From: Acidimicrobiia bacterium
GTDB taxonomy: Bacteria; Actinomycetota; Acidimicrobiia; Acidimicrobiales; Poriferisodalaceae
Reading direction: 5' to 3'
Assembly (NCBI GenBank): GCA_022820925.1
Contig: JAJEEO010000011.1
Location: 62,001 to 126,000 of the forward strand
DNA: 64,000 nucleotides
In this document: positions 1 to 8,079 of the stretch, piece after piece
Layout: each line of letters begins with the position of its first letter
Numbering within the stretch: the first letter of the stretch is position 1
Position numbers and translations under genes: made by a program
Notes under the pieces: model-generated
The model's input: only the letters and a program-made list of their open reading frames with translations
Told to the model about the DNA's origin: nothing
The model's database searches: none

Positions 1-104
1 CGGTGTGGGCCGCGGCAGGCACGCCCGACACCGTCTTCGAGCTGACCCCCGACGAGCTGCTGCGAGCCAGCGGCGCAAAGGCAGCCGACTTCGTCTCACG
101 CTGA
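1..104 (+). CDS. C-terminal end of a YbaK/EbsC-like aminoacyl-tRNA deacylase (partial)
   Basis: Only the last 33 codons are inside the window, read in the frame that ends at the TGA at 102-104. The peptide VWAAAGTPDTVFELTPDELL, followed by RASGAKAADF, resembles the conserved end of YbaK/ProX-type editing domains, which pair a small AAG(T/H)P turn with a closing helix of the LTPDEL-R-TG type. Such proteins hydrolyse misacylated tRNA in the cytoplasm. The catalytic part lies outside the window, so the assignment rests on the tail alone. The next gene faces the other way and ends 57 bases downstream. Confidence 0.5.
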   Translation, partial: VWAAAGTPDTVFELTPDELLRASGAKAADFVSR

Positions 105-161
105 TCACGACCAGATGAGCCATGCGCGCGTTCAGCCTGCGCGCGTTGGGCCCGCGTGCGC

Positions 162-2513
162 TCAGTCCGCGTACTCGGGCTGCTCGGGTTCGAGATCGGG
201 GTCATCGGCCTGCTGAGTGTCAGGCAGCTCGCCTTCGACTCGCAGGTTGGGGATGATGCGGTCGAGCCAGACCGGCAGCCACCAGTTGCGGGCGCCGAGC
301 AATTCCATCGTGGAGGGCACGATCAGCATCCGCACGAGGGTGGCGTCGATGGCGATCGCCGTGGCCAGACCCATGCCGAACAGCTTGACCACGCGTTCTT
401 CTTCGAGCACGAAGCTGCCGAACACCACGATCATGATCGCTGCCGCCGCGGTGATGACACGCGCCGTCGCGGCCAGTCCGTCGGCCACGGAGTTGACCGG
501 ATCGCCGGTGCGCTCGTATTCCTCCTTCATGCGTGACAGCAGGAAGACTTCGTAGTCCATCGACAACCCGAACAGCACGGCGAACAGCATCATCGGGATG
601 AACGGCTCGATCGGTGCGGGCTCGATGCCGAGCACGCTGCCGAACCAGCCCCACTGGAACACGGCCACGAGCACCCCGTAGGAGGCGCCGATCGACAGCA
701 GGTTCATGATGACCGCCTTGAGCGGCACCACCAGCGAGCGGAACACCGCCATCAGCAGCAGGAATGACGCCCCGAGCACTGCGCCGAAGAAGATCAGCAT
801 GCGCCCAGCCAAGTAGTCGCTGAAGTCGATCTGGAAGGCCACGACGCCGCCGATCAGCGCGTCGACGCCGGTGCCGTCGAGGGCAGCGGGGATGACCTGA
901 TCGCGCAGCGTGTGGACGAGCGTTTCGGTGGCGGCGTCCTGGGGACCGGTCGAGGGCAGCAGCCGGATCATCGCCGCTTGGCCGTCGGGGCTGGGGAACG
1001 GGGGAGAGGCGGCCACGACGCCTTCGGTCCGGTTGAGCGCGTCGGTCAGCTGCAGCAGATCGAGCATGTCTTGGCGGCTGTCGGTCTCGGCGACGATCAG
1101 CAGCGGGCCGTTCGCTCCCGGGCCGAAGCCCTCCGCGATGAGGTCGTAGGCCTTGCGGGTGGTGGTGTCGGGAAGGAAATTGCCCTCGTCGGAAAAGCCC
1201 AGCCGCAGGGCGAAGACCGGGGCGGCGGCCAGTACCAGCACGGCAGTGCCGCCGAGAGCGAACAGCCACGCCCGGCGTTGCACGATCCGACTGAGGCGGT
1301 ACCAGGCGGTGTCGCGCAGCGGCTTGGGCTGGCGGTGGTGCAGGATGCGCCGCAGCGGGTTGCGGGCGCCGCCGAACGCCCCTGCCACCAGCACGGCAGC
1401 AGCCGCAGGCAACGCGGCCAGCAGCGGGCGCAGGCCGAGGCCGAATCCCAGCAGCGCCACCGCCACCAGCGACGCGGCGAGCATGCCGCGTACCCGGGTG
1501 GTCGCCATCCGGTTGCGCATCAGCCCCAGGACGGCAGGCAGCAGGGTCATCGAGCCTGCCATCACGATCGCAACCGTGATTGCCGCGGACAGCCCCAGTC
1601 CGGCGACGAACGGCAGGCCCATGAGCAGCAGGCCCAGCAGCGACACCACCACGGTCGCGCCGGCGAAGACCACCGAACGGCCCGCAGAGTCGAGCGCTGC
1701 ACCCACGGCCTCGAGCGGACCGAAGCCGTTCCGCACCCATTCCCGGTAGCGGTTGAGGATGATCAGCGCGTAGTCGATGCCCACGCCGAGCCCGATCATC
1801 ACCCCGAGCGTCGGCGCGATGTCGGGCACTGTCGCCAGGTTGCTGAGGATCGTGATGGTGAGGGCGCCGATGCCGACGCCGATGAGCGCGGTGCCCACGG
1901 TGACACCCATGGCGACCACTGAGCCGACAGCGGCGATCAGTACGAACACGGCGAACGCCAGTCCGATGGCCTCGGTCTCGGGAGGCTCCTGGCCGGCGAG
2001 CCACGCACCGCCGACTTCCACCTCGACGCCGGGGATGTCCCGCACGCCGCTGCGGTCGATGAGCTCGGAGATGTGCTCGCCGAGGCTGCCCGCCTCGTCA
2101 ACATTGAACGAGCGGCTGATCTGGACCTCGGCGACGGCGATCTGGCCCGCATGGGGACCTTGCTGGGCGATGAACTGGCGGCCGCCGGGGTCGTAGGGCG
2201 AGCTGACCGTCACCTCGTCGAGGGCGTCGACGGCAACGAAGAGCTCGGTGAGCGACGATCGCACGGCAGGGTCGTCCACCCCGGAGCTGGACTTGACCAC
2301 GATCGACCCGCCGATGTTGGAGCCGAGGTCGCCGAAGTGGGCGTCGAGCACATCGGCGGCGCGGTCGCTCTCGGAATCGGGGGTGTTGAGCGCTGCGCCG
2401 AATGACGGCCCGACCAGTCCCGCCAGCAGCCCGGCTGCGACGGCAAGCCCCAGCCAGGCTGCGAAGACTCGCCACGGCTTCTGGAAGCACCACTGGCCGA
2501 GCGCGCTGTACAT
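162..2513 (-). CDS. MMPL/RND family transporter
   Basis: A 783-residue inner-membrane protein of the MMPL branch of the RND superfamily, which uses the proton gradient to move lipids or hydrophobic compounds across the membrane. It has the usual two-fold design: an N-terminal helix, an extracytoplasmic loop, five to six helices, then a repeat of the pattern. The two paired-Asp-Tyr signatures are visible as GIDYALIILNRYREW near residue 245 and GLSMDYEVFLLSRMKEEY near residue 650. The chosen start is the ATG at 2513, because AGAAGGA lies 8 bases upstream; an ATG at 2522 sits on top of that site. The C-terminus is a short acidic, Pro-rich cytoplasmic tail. The substrate cannot be read from sequence. 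It is divergently arranged with the secreted nucleotidase at 2784. Confidence 0.9.
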   Translation of the reverse strand: MYSALGQWCFQKPWRVFAAWLGLAVAAGLLAGLVGPSFGAALNTPDSESDRAADVLDAHFGDLGSNIGGSIVVKSSSGVDDPAVRSSLTELFVAVDALDEVTVSSPYDPGGRQFIAQQGPHAGQIAVAEVQISRSFNVDEAGSLGEHISELIDRSGVRDIPGVEVEVGGAWLAGQEPPETEAIGLAFAVFVLIAAVGSVVAMGVTVGTALIGVGIGALTITILSNLATVPDIAPTLGVMIGLGVGIDYALIILNRYREWVRNGFGPLEAVGAALDSAGRSVVFAGATVVVSLLGLLLMGLPFVAGLGLSAAITVAIVMAGSMTLLPAVLGLMRNRMATTRVRGMLAASLVAVALLGFGLGLRPLLAALPAAAAVLVAGAFGGARNPLRRILHHRQPKPLRDTAWYRLSRIVQRRAWLFALGGTAVLVLAAAPVFALRLGFSDEGNFLPDTTTRKAYDLIAEGFGPGANGPLLIVAETDSRQDMLDLLQLTDALNRTEGVVAASPPFPSPDGQAAMIRLLPSTGPQDAATETLVHTLRDQVIPAALDGTGVDALIGGVVAFQIDFSDYLAGRMLIFFGAVLGASFLLLMAVFRSLVVPLKAVIMNLLSIGASYGVLVAVFQWGWFGSVLGIEPAPIEPFIPMMLFAVLFGLSMDYEVFLLSRMKEEYERTGDPVNSVADGLAATARVITAAAAIMIVVFGSFVLEEERVVKLFGMGLATAIAIDATLVRMLIVPSTMELLGARNWWLPVWLDRIIPNLRVEGELPDTQQADDPDLEPEQPEYAD

Positions 2514-2783
2514 GGTCGGCATCCTTCTGTGACAGTGAGCGATGCGGTGGGTCGGCGTCACGCCCCGCGCCCGCTGCCGATCGCTCTCGGGGATCAGCCG
2601 GGCAAGCTACCGCCGCAGCGCGGGAGGCGGCGCGCAGGCGATGCTGCGAGCCGGCGGACGGCGGAACCGCGGCGACTGCTCGCTCAGCAAGTGATGAGCG
2701 TTTCCCTCTACGTTTCCCGCCCGCGGCATTTCCGTCACACCGTGCTGCGACACTGCACGCTGCATGACACGAGGAGGCAGCCA

Positions 2784-4838
2784 GTGGCTGTGACGACGAC
2801 GAGGACCGAATTGGTGACGCCCCGGCGCAGGGCACGACGCCTGCGAGCGGCCCTGATTGCCGTGGTGATACTCGCGGCGGTGCCGCTGGGCGCGTCCCCG
2901 CTGGGCGCTCAGGCCGACGGCAATGGCGATGGCAATGGTGACGGAGGTGCGACGCCCACGCTGATCTCTGCAGGTCCGGTGACGATCACGATCCTGCACA
3001 ACAACGACGGCGAGTCGAAGCTGTTGCCTGACGTCGAGTCGGGGTTCCCTGGTGTGGCGAGGTTCGTGGCTGAGATGCGCAAGCTGCAGGCTGCGGCCGC
3101 CGAAACGGGACCCGTGGTGACCCTGACGTCTGGCGACAACTTCCTGGCATCGTTGGAGTTGGGCGTCTCGCTCGACCGCGACGGGCCGATGTACGACTCG
3201 GTTGCGCTCAGCGGTCTCTACGACGCCATGGCGCTCGGCAACCACGACTTCGACTTCGGGCCCGACGTGACGGCCAGGTTCATCGAGGGCTTCGACCCGC
3301 CGATCCCGTTCCTGAGCGCCAACCTCGACGTCTCGGCCGAACCTGCGCTGGCTGCCTTGGCCGAGCGCGGACTGGTCGCACCGTCAACGGTGATCGAGAC
3401 CCGCGGCGAGCGCATCGGCGTGATCGGCGCAGTGACGCCGTGGCTGCCGAACATCTCCAGTCCGCGCAAGGCGGTGGTGAGCGCAGTGCTGCCCGCCGTG
3501 CAGGCAGAAGCTGATCGCCTGGCCGCTGATGGCGTCAACAAGATCATTCTCGTCAGCCACCTCCAAGACGTGAGGGAAGAGGAAGCGCTGGCTGTCGAGC
3601 TCACCGGCGTGGACGTGGTCATCGCCGGCGGCGGTGACGACCTGCTGGCGAACCCCGGAGACACCTGCCAGCCCCACGATGAGCCGGTGGCGCCCTACCC
3701 GACGTGGATCGAAAATGCCGCGGGCAGCCGGGTGCCGGTGGTGACCGCTCCCGGCGGCTATCGCTGCATCGGCAAGCTGGAGGTGACCTTCGACGCCGAC
3801 GGGAACGTCACTGCGGCAGTGGGCTCTTCGATCGGGGTCGAGCTCGACCGAGATCCCGATGCCGCCGTGCAGGCCGATGTGGTCGAACCGCTGACTGCTG
3901 AGGTGGTACTGGTCGACAGCACCGCCCTCGGTGCGAGCGACGTCGAACTCGAAGGCCGCAAGCCTGTCCTGCGCACTCAGTCCACGAACGTGGGCAGCCT
4001 GATGGCCGACGCGTTGCGGGTGCGCGGCGCGCATCTCGCCCCGGGCTTCGGCGTGGCGGCCCCGCAGGTGGCGGTGGCCAACGGCGGCGGGCTGCGCAAC
4101 GACTCGGTCATCGGTGCAGGCTCGGTGAGCGTGGGCACCACCTGGGACATCGCCCCGTTCAACAACGTGCTGGTGACCGCCGAAGTGCCGCGTGCCACGC
4201 TGGCCGAGTTGCTCGAACGGGCGCTGAGCGCGCTGCCGCGAGCGTCGGGACAATTCCCTCACGTTTCGGGCATGACGGTCGTGTACGACCCCGAGGGCGT
4301 CGGGCAGGGAATCGACCGCGACGGCGACTGCGGTCTCATCGAGCCCAACGGAACACGTCTGCGCGAGGTGACCTTGGACGATGGCACGCAGATCGTCGCC
4401 GGCGGTGAGGTGGTGCCGGGCGATGCGGTGGCGCTCGCAACGGTCGACTTCCTGGCGAATGGCGGCGACTGCTACCCGCTCGGCGACCTCTCGTTCACAC
4501 GGCTGGGCGTGACCTACCAGCAGGCCCTGGCCGATTACATCGCCGAGGATCTGAGCGGCATGATCAGCGCCGAGCAGTTTCCCGTCGACGGCGGCAAGCG
4601 GGTGATGGCGCAGGAGAGCGAAGACGAATCTGAGGACGAGGCCGCCGCCGACGACTACGTGCTCTACACGGTGCAGCCCGGCGATTTCCTGTGGAACATC
4701 GCGGTGGCGCACCTGGGCCACGGGGCACGCTGGCCGGCCATCTTCGAGGCGAACAAGGGTCGCCCCCAAGCCGACGGCGGCGCGCTCACCGACCCGAACC
4801 TGATCCGGATCGGCTGGGTGCTGCGCATCCCGTCATAA
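2784..4838 (+). CDS. Secreted 5'-nucleotidase/2',3'-cyclic phosphodiesterase family protein with C-terminal LysM domain
   Basis: A 684-residue exported metallophosphoesterase of the UshA type. The GTG at 2784 is chosen because GAGGAGG lies 6 bases upstream. It is followed by an Arg-rich n-region, a hydrophobic stretch and an Ala-rich cleavage region, so a Sec signal peptide is likely. A low-complexity Gly/Asn/Asp linker leads to the phosphoesterase domain: TITILHNNDGES (metal-binding loop), TLTSGDNF and GNHDFDFG. The 5'-nucleotidase C-terminal domain follows (GGGLRNDSVIGAG, then WDIAPFNNVLV). After an acidic linker the last 55 residues form a LysM module (YTVQPGDFLWNIAVAHLG), which should bind peptidoglycan. 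The protein probably releases phosphate or nucleosides at the wall. The usual HTND loop is HNND here. Confidence 0.88.
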   Translation: MAVTTTRTELVTPRRRARRLRAALIAVVILAAVPLGASPLGAQADGNGDGNGDGGATPTLISAGPVTITILHNNDGESKLLPDVESGFPGVARFVAEMRKLQAAAAETGPVVTLTSGDNFLASLELGVSLDRDGPMYDSVALSGLYDAMALGNHDFDFGPDVTARFIEGFDPPIPFLSANLDVSAEPALAALAERGLVAPSTVIETRGERIGVIGAVTPWLPNISSPRKAVVSAVLPAVQAEADRLAADGVNKIILVSHLQDVREEEALAVELTGVDVVIAGGGDDLLANPGDTCQPHDEPVAPYPTWIENAAGSRVPVVTAPGGYRCIGKLEVTFDADGNVTAAVGSSIGVELDRDPDAAVQADVVEPLTAEVVLVDSTALGASDVELEGRKPVLRTQSTNVGSLMADALRVRGAHLAPGFGVAAPQVAVANGGGLRNDSVIGAGSVSVGTTWDIAPFNNVLVTAEVPRATLAELLERALSALPRASGQFPHVSGMTVVYDPEGVGQGIDRDGDCGLIEPNGTRLREVTLDDGTQIVAGGEVVPGDAVALATVDFLANGGDCYPLGDLSFTRLGVTYQQALADYIAEDLSGMISAEQFPVDGGKRVMAQESEDESEDEAAADDYVLYTVQPGDFLWNIAVAHLGHGARWPAIFEANKGRPQADGGALTDPNLIRIGWVLRIPS

Positions 4839-4840
4839 GC

Positions 4841-4858
4841 CGATCGCTCAGGCGATCG
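4841..4858. terminator. Small hairpin between convergent genes
   Basis: Two CGATCG hexamers at 4841-4846 and 4853-4858 can pair around a 6-base loop just after the stop of the nucleotidase gene and before the end of the facing phosphatase gene. There is no T-tract, and the stem is short, so a terminator role is only suggested by position. Confidence 0.25.
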
Positions 4859-4888
4859 CTCAGCGACGGCGCGGGCGTCGACGCCGAT

Positions 4889-6562
4889 TCAGGTGCCGGC
4901 GCTCGCAGCCAGGGTGTCCTCGGGCTGGGCTCTCGACTCGTCGGCGTCACCGCAGCCCAGCCCGTTGGTGGGGTGACCCGGCTTGCCGGTCACGGCGACT
5001 TCAGGCTCGATCACCACGCTGCGTCCGGTGATCGCTTCGAGAAGCTCGCTGCGGATCTGAGCGGTGAACAACTCCACTGAGGTGTCGACGTCGGGCGAGA
5101 CCCGTGCGACCAGGCGGAGCTCCCCGTTTTGCTTCGCGGAAGCGTTGTTGCCTGCCACGCGCACGCGGGTCACCACCTGACGATTCGAGCGGTCCAAGCC
5201 GATGGCGATCCGCAGCATGGCCGCCATCCATCTCACCCGGTTCTTGTCGGCCGAATTCAGCGACGCGAACTCAGCGTGCTTGGACTTGGGCGCACTCTTG
5301 CGGTGGTAGCGGGCGACCTGGGCAATGATCTCGATCTCGCGCTCGGTGAATCCGGTCAGGTGCTCGCTGTTGCGGATGATGTAGTAGCTGTGGCGGTGGT
5401 GGGCGCTGTGGGAGATGAAGATGCCCACGTTGTGCAGCAACGAGGCCGCCTCGAACAGCTCCCGATCCTCGTCGTCGAGCCCGTGCAGCGGGTACAGGCC
5501 GTCGAACATCTCGAGGGCCAGATCGGTGATGTGCTCGGCGTGGCGCAGGTCCTCGTGGTAGCTGTTGGCCACGTACATCACGCCCGAGCGCCGCAGGTCC
5601 TCCAAGCGATGGAACGGATCCAGCCCCGGCGCCGCGGCCCGGCGTAACTGCTCGAACAGGATGCCCTCACGCAGCGCGTAGTCCGAGACCTCCATTCGCT
5701 TGATGCCCAGCAGCTTGAATGTCTCGGTCAGCAGCAGCGCGCCTCCGACGATGATGTCGGCCCGCCGCTCTTCCAGCCCCTCGATGCCGAGACGGCGGGC
5801 GGGAGTCGCGGCATCGGTGAGGTCGCCCGTCAGCGATCTGAGTTCCTTGGCGGTGAACGACAGCCTCCCGGTGCGGCTGTCGCGGTCGCCGCGGCGGATG
5901 GCGCACATGCGTGCCAGCGCGGTGATGGTTCCCGAGGAGCCCACCGCCGTCTCAAAGCCGAGCGCTGCGACCTCAGCGGGCAGGTGCCCGAGGAACGAAC
6001 GGATGTAATTGCGGCACTCGCGCACGGCCCGCTTGCGTGTGCGTCCGCCGGGGAAGAAGCGGTCGGTCAGCCGGATGGAGCCCAGCTTGAGGCTGCGCAA
6101 CAACAGCGGCTCGGACCCGTCGCCGATGATGAACTCGGTGGAGCCGCCGCCGATGTCGATGAGCAGGTGGCGCTTGTCGAGCAGCGGCACCGCCGCCAGC
6201 ACGCCGAGGTGGATGAGCCGGGCCTCTTCGACACCGGAGACCACCTCGATGTCCACGCCGGCCTCGACGCGGGCGCGCTCGGTGAACTCGTTGCGGTTGT
6301 CGGCCTCGCGCACGGCGCTCGTGGCAACCGCGGTGATGCTCTGCGCGCCGGCATGGACGGCGATTCGCTGCATCCGGCCGAGCGTCGCGATGCCGCGCTC
6401 GATGGCTTCGGGCTCGAGCACCTTCATGTCCTCGCCGCCCGAGCCGAGCCGCACCGGTTCGCGCTCTCGCGTCAGAACTTCGAAGTGGCCCTCGTCGTCA
6501 ACGTCGGCGACGACGAGGTGAAACGAATTCGTCCCGACGTCGATCGCTGCGATGACGCTCAC
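4889..6562 (-). CDS. Ppx/GppA family exopolyphosphatase with C-terminal HD-like region
   Basis: A 557-residue cytoplasmic protein of the Ppx/GppA family, which hydrolyses polyphosphate or pppGpp. The first ASKHA ATPase-fold motif is AAIDVGTNSFHLVVADVD at the extreme N-terminus; DIGGGSTEFIIG near residue 140 and GSSGTITALARM near residue 210 are the other phosphate-binding loops. From about residue 300 an HD-type helical domain follows (RHAEHITDLALEMF, then LLHNVGIFISHSAHH, then QVARYHRKSAP). The expected His-Asp pair reads HN, so this domain may not be a metal phosphohydrolase; degenerate versions are common in this family. GTG 6562 is preferred, as the motif starts at once; a TTG at 6571 is the alternative. 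No clear ribosome site is visible for either, so leaderless translation is possible. Confidence 0.87.
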   Translation of the reverse strand: MSVIAAIDVGTNSFHLVVADVDDEGHFEVLTREREPVRLGSGGEDMKVLEPEAIERGIATLGRMQRIAVHAGAQSITAVATSAVREADNRNEFTERARVEAGVDIEVVSGVEEARLIHLGVLAAVPLLDKRHLLIDIGGGSTEFIIGDGSEPLLLRSLKLGSIRLTDRFFPGGRTRKRAVRECRNYIRSFLGHLPAEVAALGFETAVGSSGTITALARMCAIRRGDRDSRTGRLSFTAKELRSLTGDLTDAATPARRLGIEGLEERRADIIVGGALLLTETFKLLGIKRMEVSDYALREGILFEQLRRAAAPGLDPFHRLEDLRRSGVMYVANSYHEDLRHAEHITDLALEMFDGLYPLHGLDDEDRELFEAASLLHNVGIFISHSAHHRHSYYIIRNSEHLTGFTEREIEIIAQVARYHRKSAPKSKHAEFASLNSADKNRVRWMAAMLRIAIGLDRSNRQVVTRVRVAGNNASAKQNGELRLVARVSPDVDTSVELFTAQIRSELLEAITGRSVVIEPEVAVTGKPGHPTNGLGCGDADESRAQPEDTLAASAGT

Positions 6563-6646
6563 GTGCCGCAACGCTAGAGGGCGAGCGCGCCGTCACCGAA
6601 GATGGCAGCAGATGGCAGTAGGCGACTGCCCACTAGCGTTCCGCCG

Positions 6647-7057
6647 ATGACGACCCACGAGACCCAGGTCGTTCCGCGATTCGGCGAGTTGGACCCCTAC
6701 AACCACGTCAACCACGCGGTCTACGTGTCGTACTTCGAGGCGGCGCGCTGCCTGGCGCTGGAATCTGCCGACCTCGCGCTGCCGGACCTGTCAGATCAGA
6801 ACGTGCAGATCGTGGTGACCAACCTCGAAGTGCGTTTCCGGGCGCCTGCGACCGCCCGGGACACGCTGCGCGTCGAGACCGAGCTGGTCGAGCGTCGCCG
6901 TGCGAGCACCCGCTGGCAGCAGCGGATCATCCGCGAATCTGACGATGCCGTGCTGGTCGAGGGCAACCTGACCGCTGCCATCTGCGACAACGACGGCAAG
7001 CCGCGCCGCCCGCCGCCAGGACTCATGGACAAGTTCGACGCACTCGCCCCGGGCTAG
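6647..7057 (+). CDS. Hot-dog fold acyl-CoA thioesterase (4HBT family)
   Basis: A 136-residue single-domain hot-dog thioesterase. The signature helix region reads RFGELDPYNHVNHAVYVSYF near the N-terminus, matching the D-x-x-x-H-V-N-x-x-x-Y pattern of YbgC/4HBT enzymes; the Asp is the catalytic candidate. The rest is an alternating beta pattern ending in a basic, Pro-rich tail. The ATG at 6647 starts directly before the conserved domain; an in-frame ATG at 6602 would add 15 low-quality residues. The likely reaction is hydrolysis of a short- or medium-chain acyl-CoA. The gene diverges from the Ppx/GppA gene and is monocistronic, ending at a long palindrome. Confidence 0.82.
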   Translation: MTTHETQVVPRFGELDPYNHVNHAVYVSYFEAARCLALESADLALPDLSDQNVQIVVTNLEVRFRAPATARDTLRVETELVERRRASTRWQQRIIRESDDAVLVEGNLTAAICDNDGKPRRPPPGLMDKFDALAPG

Positions 7058-7071
7058 GGGTTCGAACCTGT

Positions 7072-7169
7072 AGGCGCGCCCGCTGCGGAGGCGGCAGGAT
7101 CCTCTGCCCCCGCGAGGGACTGGTCGCAACGTCGCAGAGTTCCCTGCCGCCTCCGCAGCTATGGCGCCT
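7072..7169. repeat. Long nested inverted repeat between convergent genes (probable bidirectional terminator)
   Basis: A 17-base arm at 7082-7098 (GCTGCGGAGGCGGCAGG) is matched perfectly by its reverse complement at 7143-7159. Outside it, 7072-7077 pairs with 7164-7169 across a symmetric 4x4 internal loop. Inside it, 7102-7107 pairs with 7134-7139 after 3-base gaps on each side. Altogether 29 base pairs are stacked in nested order in a 98-base segment that fills the gap between the stop codons of the thioesterase and the facing SDR. A shared terminator is the simplest reading; a small non-autonomous mobile element is possible. Confidence 0.7.
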
Positions 7170-7174
7170 GTCTC

Positions 7175-7960
7175 CTAGACGACGGGGCAGAGGCCGCCGT
7201 CGATGTTGATCGCGGCGCCGGTGAGGTAGCTGGCGGCGTCACTGGCGAGAAACAGGGCAAGGTTGGCGAATTCCTGGGAATCGCCCATGCGGCCGATGGG
7301 AATGCGCTCGCCGACCGCTGCGGTGTACTCCTCGAACGTTTCGCCGGGCTGCATCCGCTCCCAGCGAGCCTGCCACTGGTGGGTCACGAGCAGGCCGGTG
7401 TTGAGCGCGTTGACGAGCACGCCGTCGGATGCGAACTCCGACGCGAGCGCCTTGGTCATCGCCATGCCCGCGGCGCGGGTCGCCGATGTCGGGCACGTCT
7501 GCGCTCTCGGCGCCTTGGCCTCGGCGTTCAGCGAGTTGATGATCCGCCCCCAGCCCTGGCTGCGCATGTGCGGGATGCACAGCCGGCAGAGGCGTATCGC
7601 CGAGAACAGCTTCAGGTCGAGATCGTCGTGCCAGTCGTCGTCGGTGATGTCCAAGAACGGCTTGGCGTGCGACGTCCCGGAGTTGTTGACGAGGATGTCC
7701 ACCGGCCCGCAGACCCCCACGGCTTCGGCGTGAGCCCGCGTGACCTCTTCAGCCACCCGGACATCGGCCGAGATCGCCGCATGGGCACTGTCTGGGTTGA
7801 CATCTCGAAGTGCCGCGAGCGTGTCATCAAGCACGGCCTGATCGCGGGCCACAACCGCCACTGCGGCACCCGCAGCAGCGAACGTCTCGGCCATCGCTCG
7901 CCCCAGACCCCGGCTGCCCCCGGTGATCAGCGCTGTGCGGCCGTCAAGTCTCAATTCCAT
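7175..7960 (-). CDS. SDR family protein with degenerate catalytic motif
   Basis: A 261-residue short-chain dehydrogenase/reductase fold protein, 3-oxoacyl-reductase-like. The cofactor loop is intact (ALITGGSRGLGRAMAETF near residue 10), and VNNSGTSHAKPF marks the NNxG element. The active-site segment reads CPTSATRAAGMAMTKAL where classical SDRs have Tyr-x-x-x-Lys: the Tyr position is Thr and the Lys position is Arg. A recognised BKR-like SDR subgroup also lacks the standard catalytic tetrad, so this may be a natural variant with altered chemistry rather than a decayed gene. The C-terminus (LTGAAINIDGGLCPVV) is of normal SDR type. It faces the alcohol dehydrogenase gene across a 119-base divergent region. 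Confidence 0.85.
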   Translation of the reverse strand: MELRLDGRTALITGGSRGLGRAMAETFAAAGAAVAVVARDQAVLDDTLAALRDVNPDSAHAAISADVRVAEEVTRAHAEAVGVCGPVDILVNNSGTSHAKPFLDITDDDWHDDLDLKLFSAIRLCRLCIPHMRSQGWGRIINSLNAEAKAPRAQTCPTSATRAAGMAMTKALASEFASDGVLVNALNTGLLVTHQWQARWERMQPGETFEEYTAAVGERIPIGRMGDSQEFANLALFLASDAASYLTGAAINIDGGLCPVV

Positions 7961-7978
7961 GCGCGCACGATATTTCTG

Positions 7979-8013
7979 GGCGCTGTCCCGCGCTCGTTCG
8001 CGGCGCTGTCCCG
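7979..8013. repeat. 12-base direct repeat in divergent promoter region
   Basis: GGCGCTGTCCCG occurs at 7979-7990 and again at 8002-8013, 23 bases apart, about two helical turns, in the region between the divergent SDR and alcohol dehydrogenase genes. Spacing and location would suit a regulator-binding pair, but no regulator gene lies nearby. Confidence 0.3.
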
Positions 8014-8079
8014 TGTTCTGACGGGACTGCCGCCACCGCGGCCCAGCGCATTCGGGCCGGTCGTGCGCGACGATGTGGA

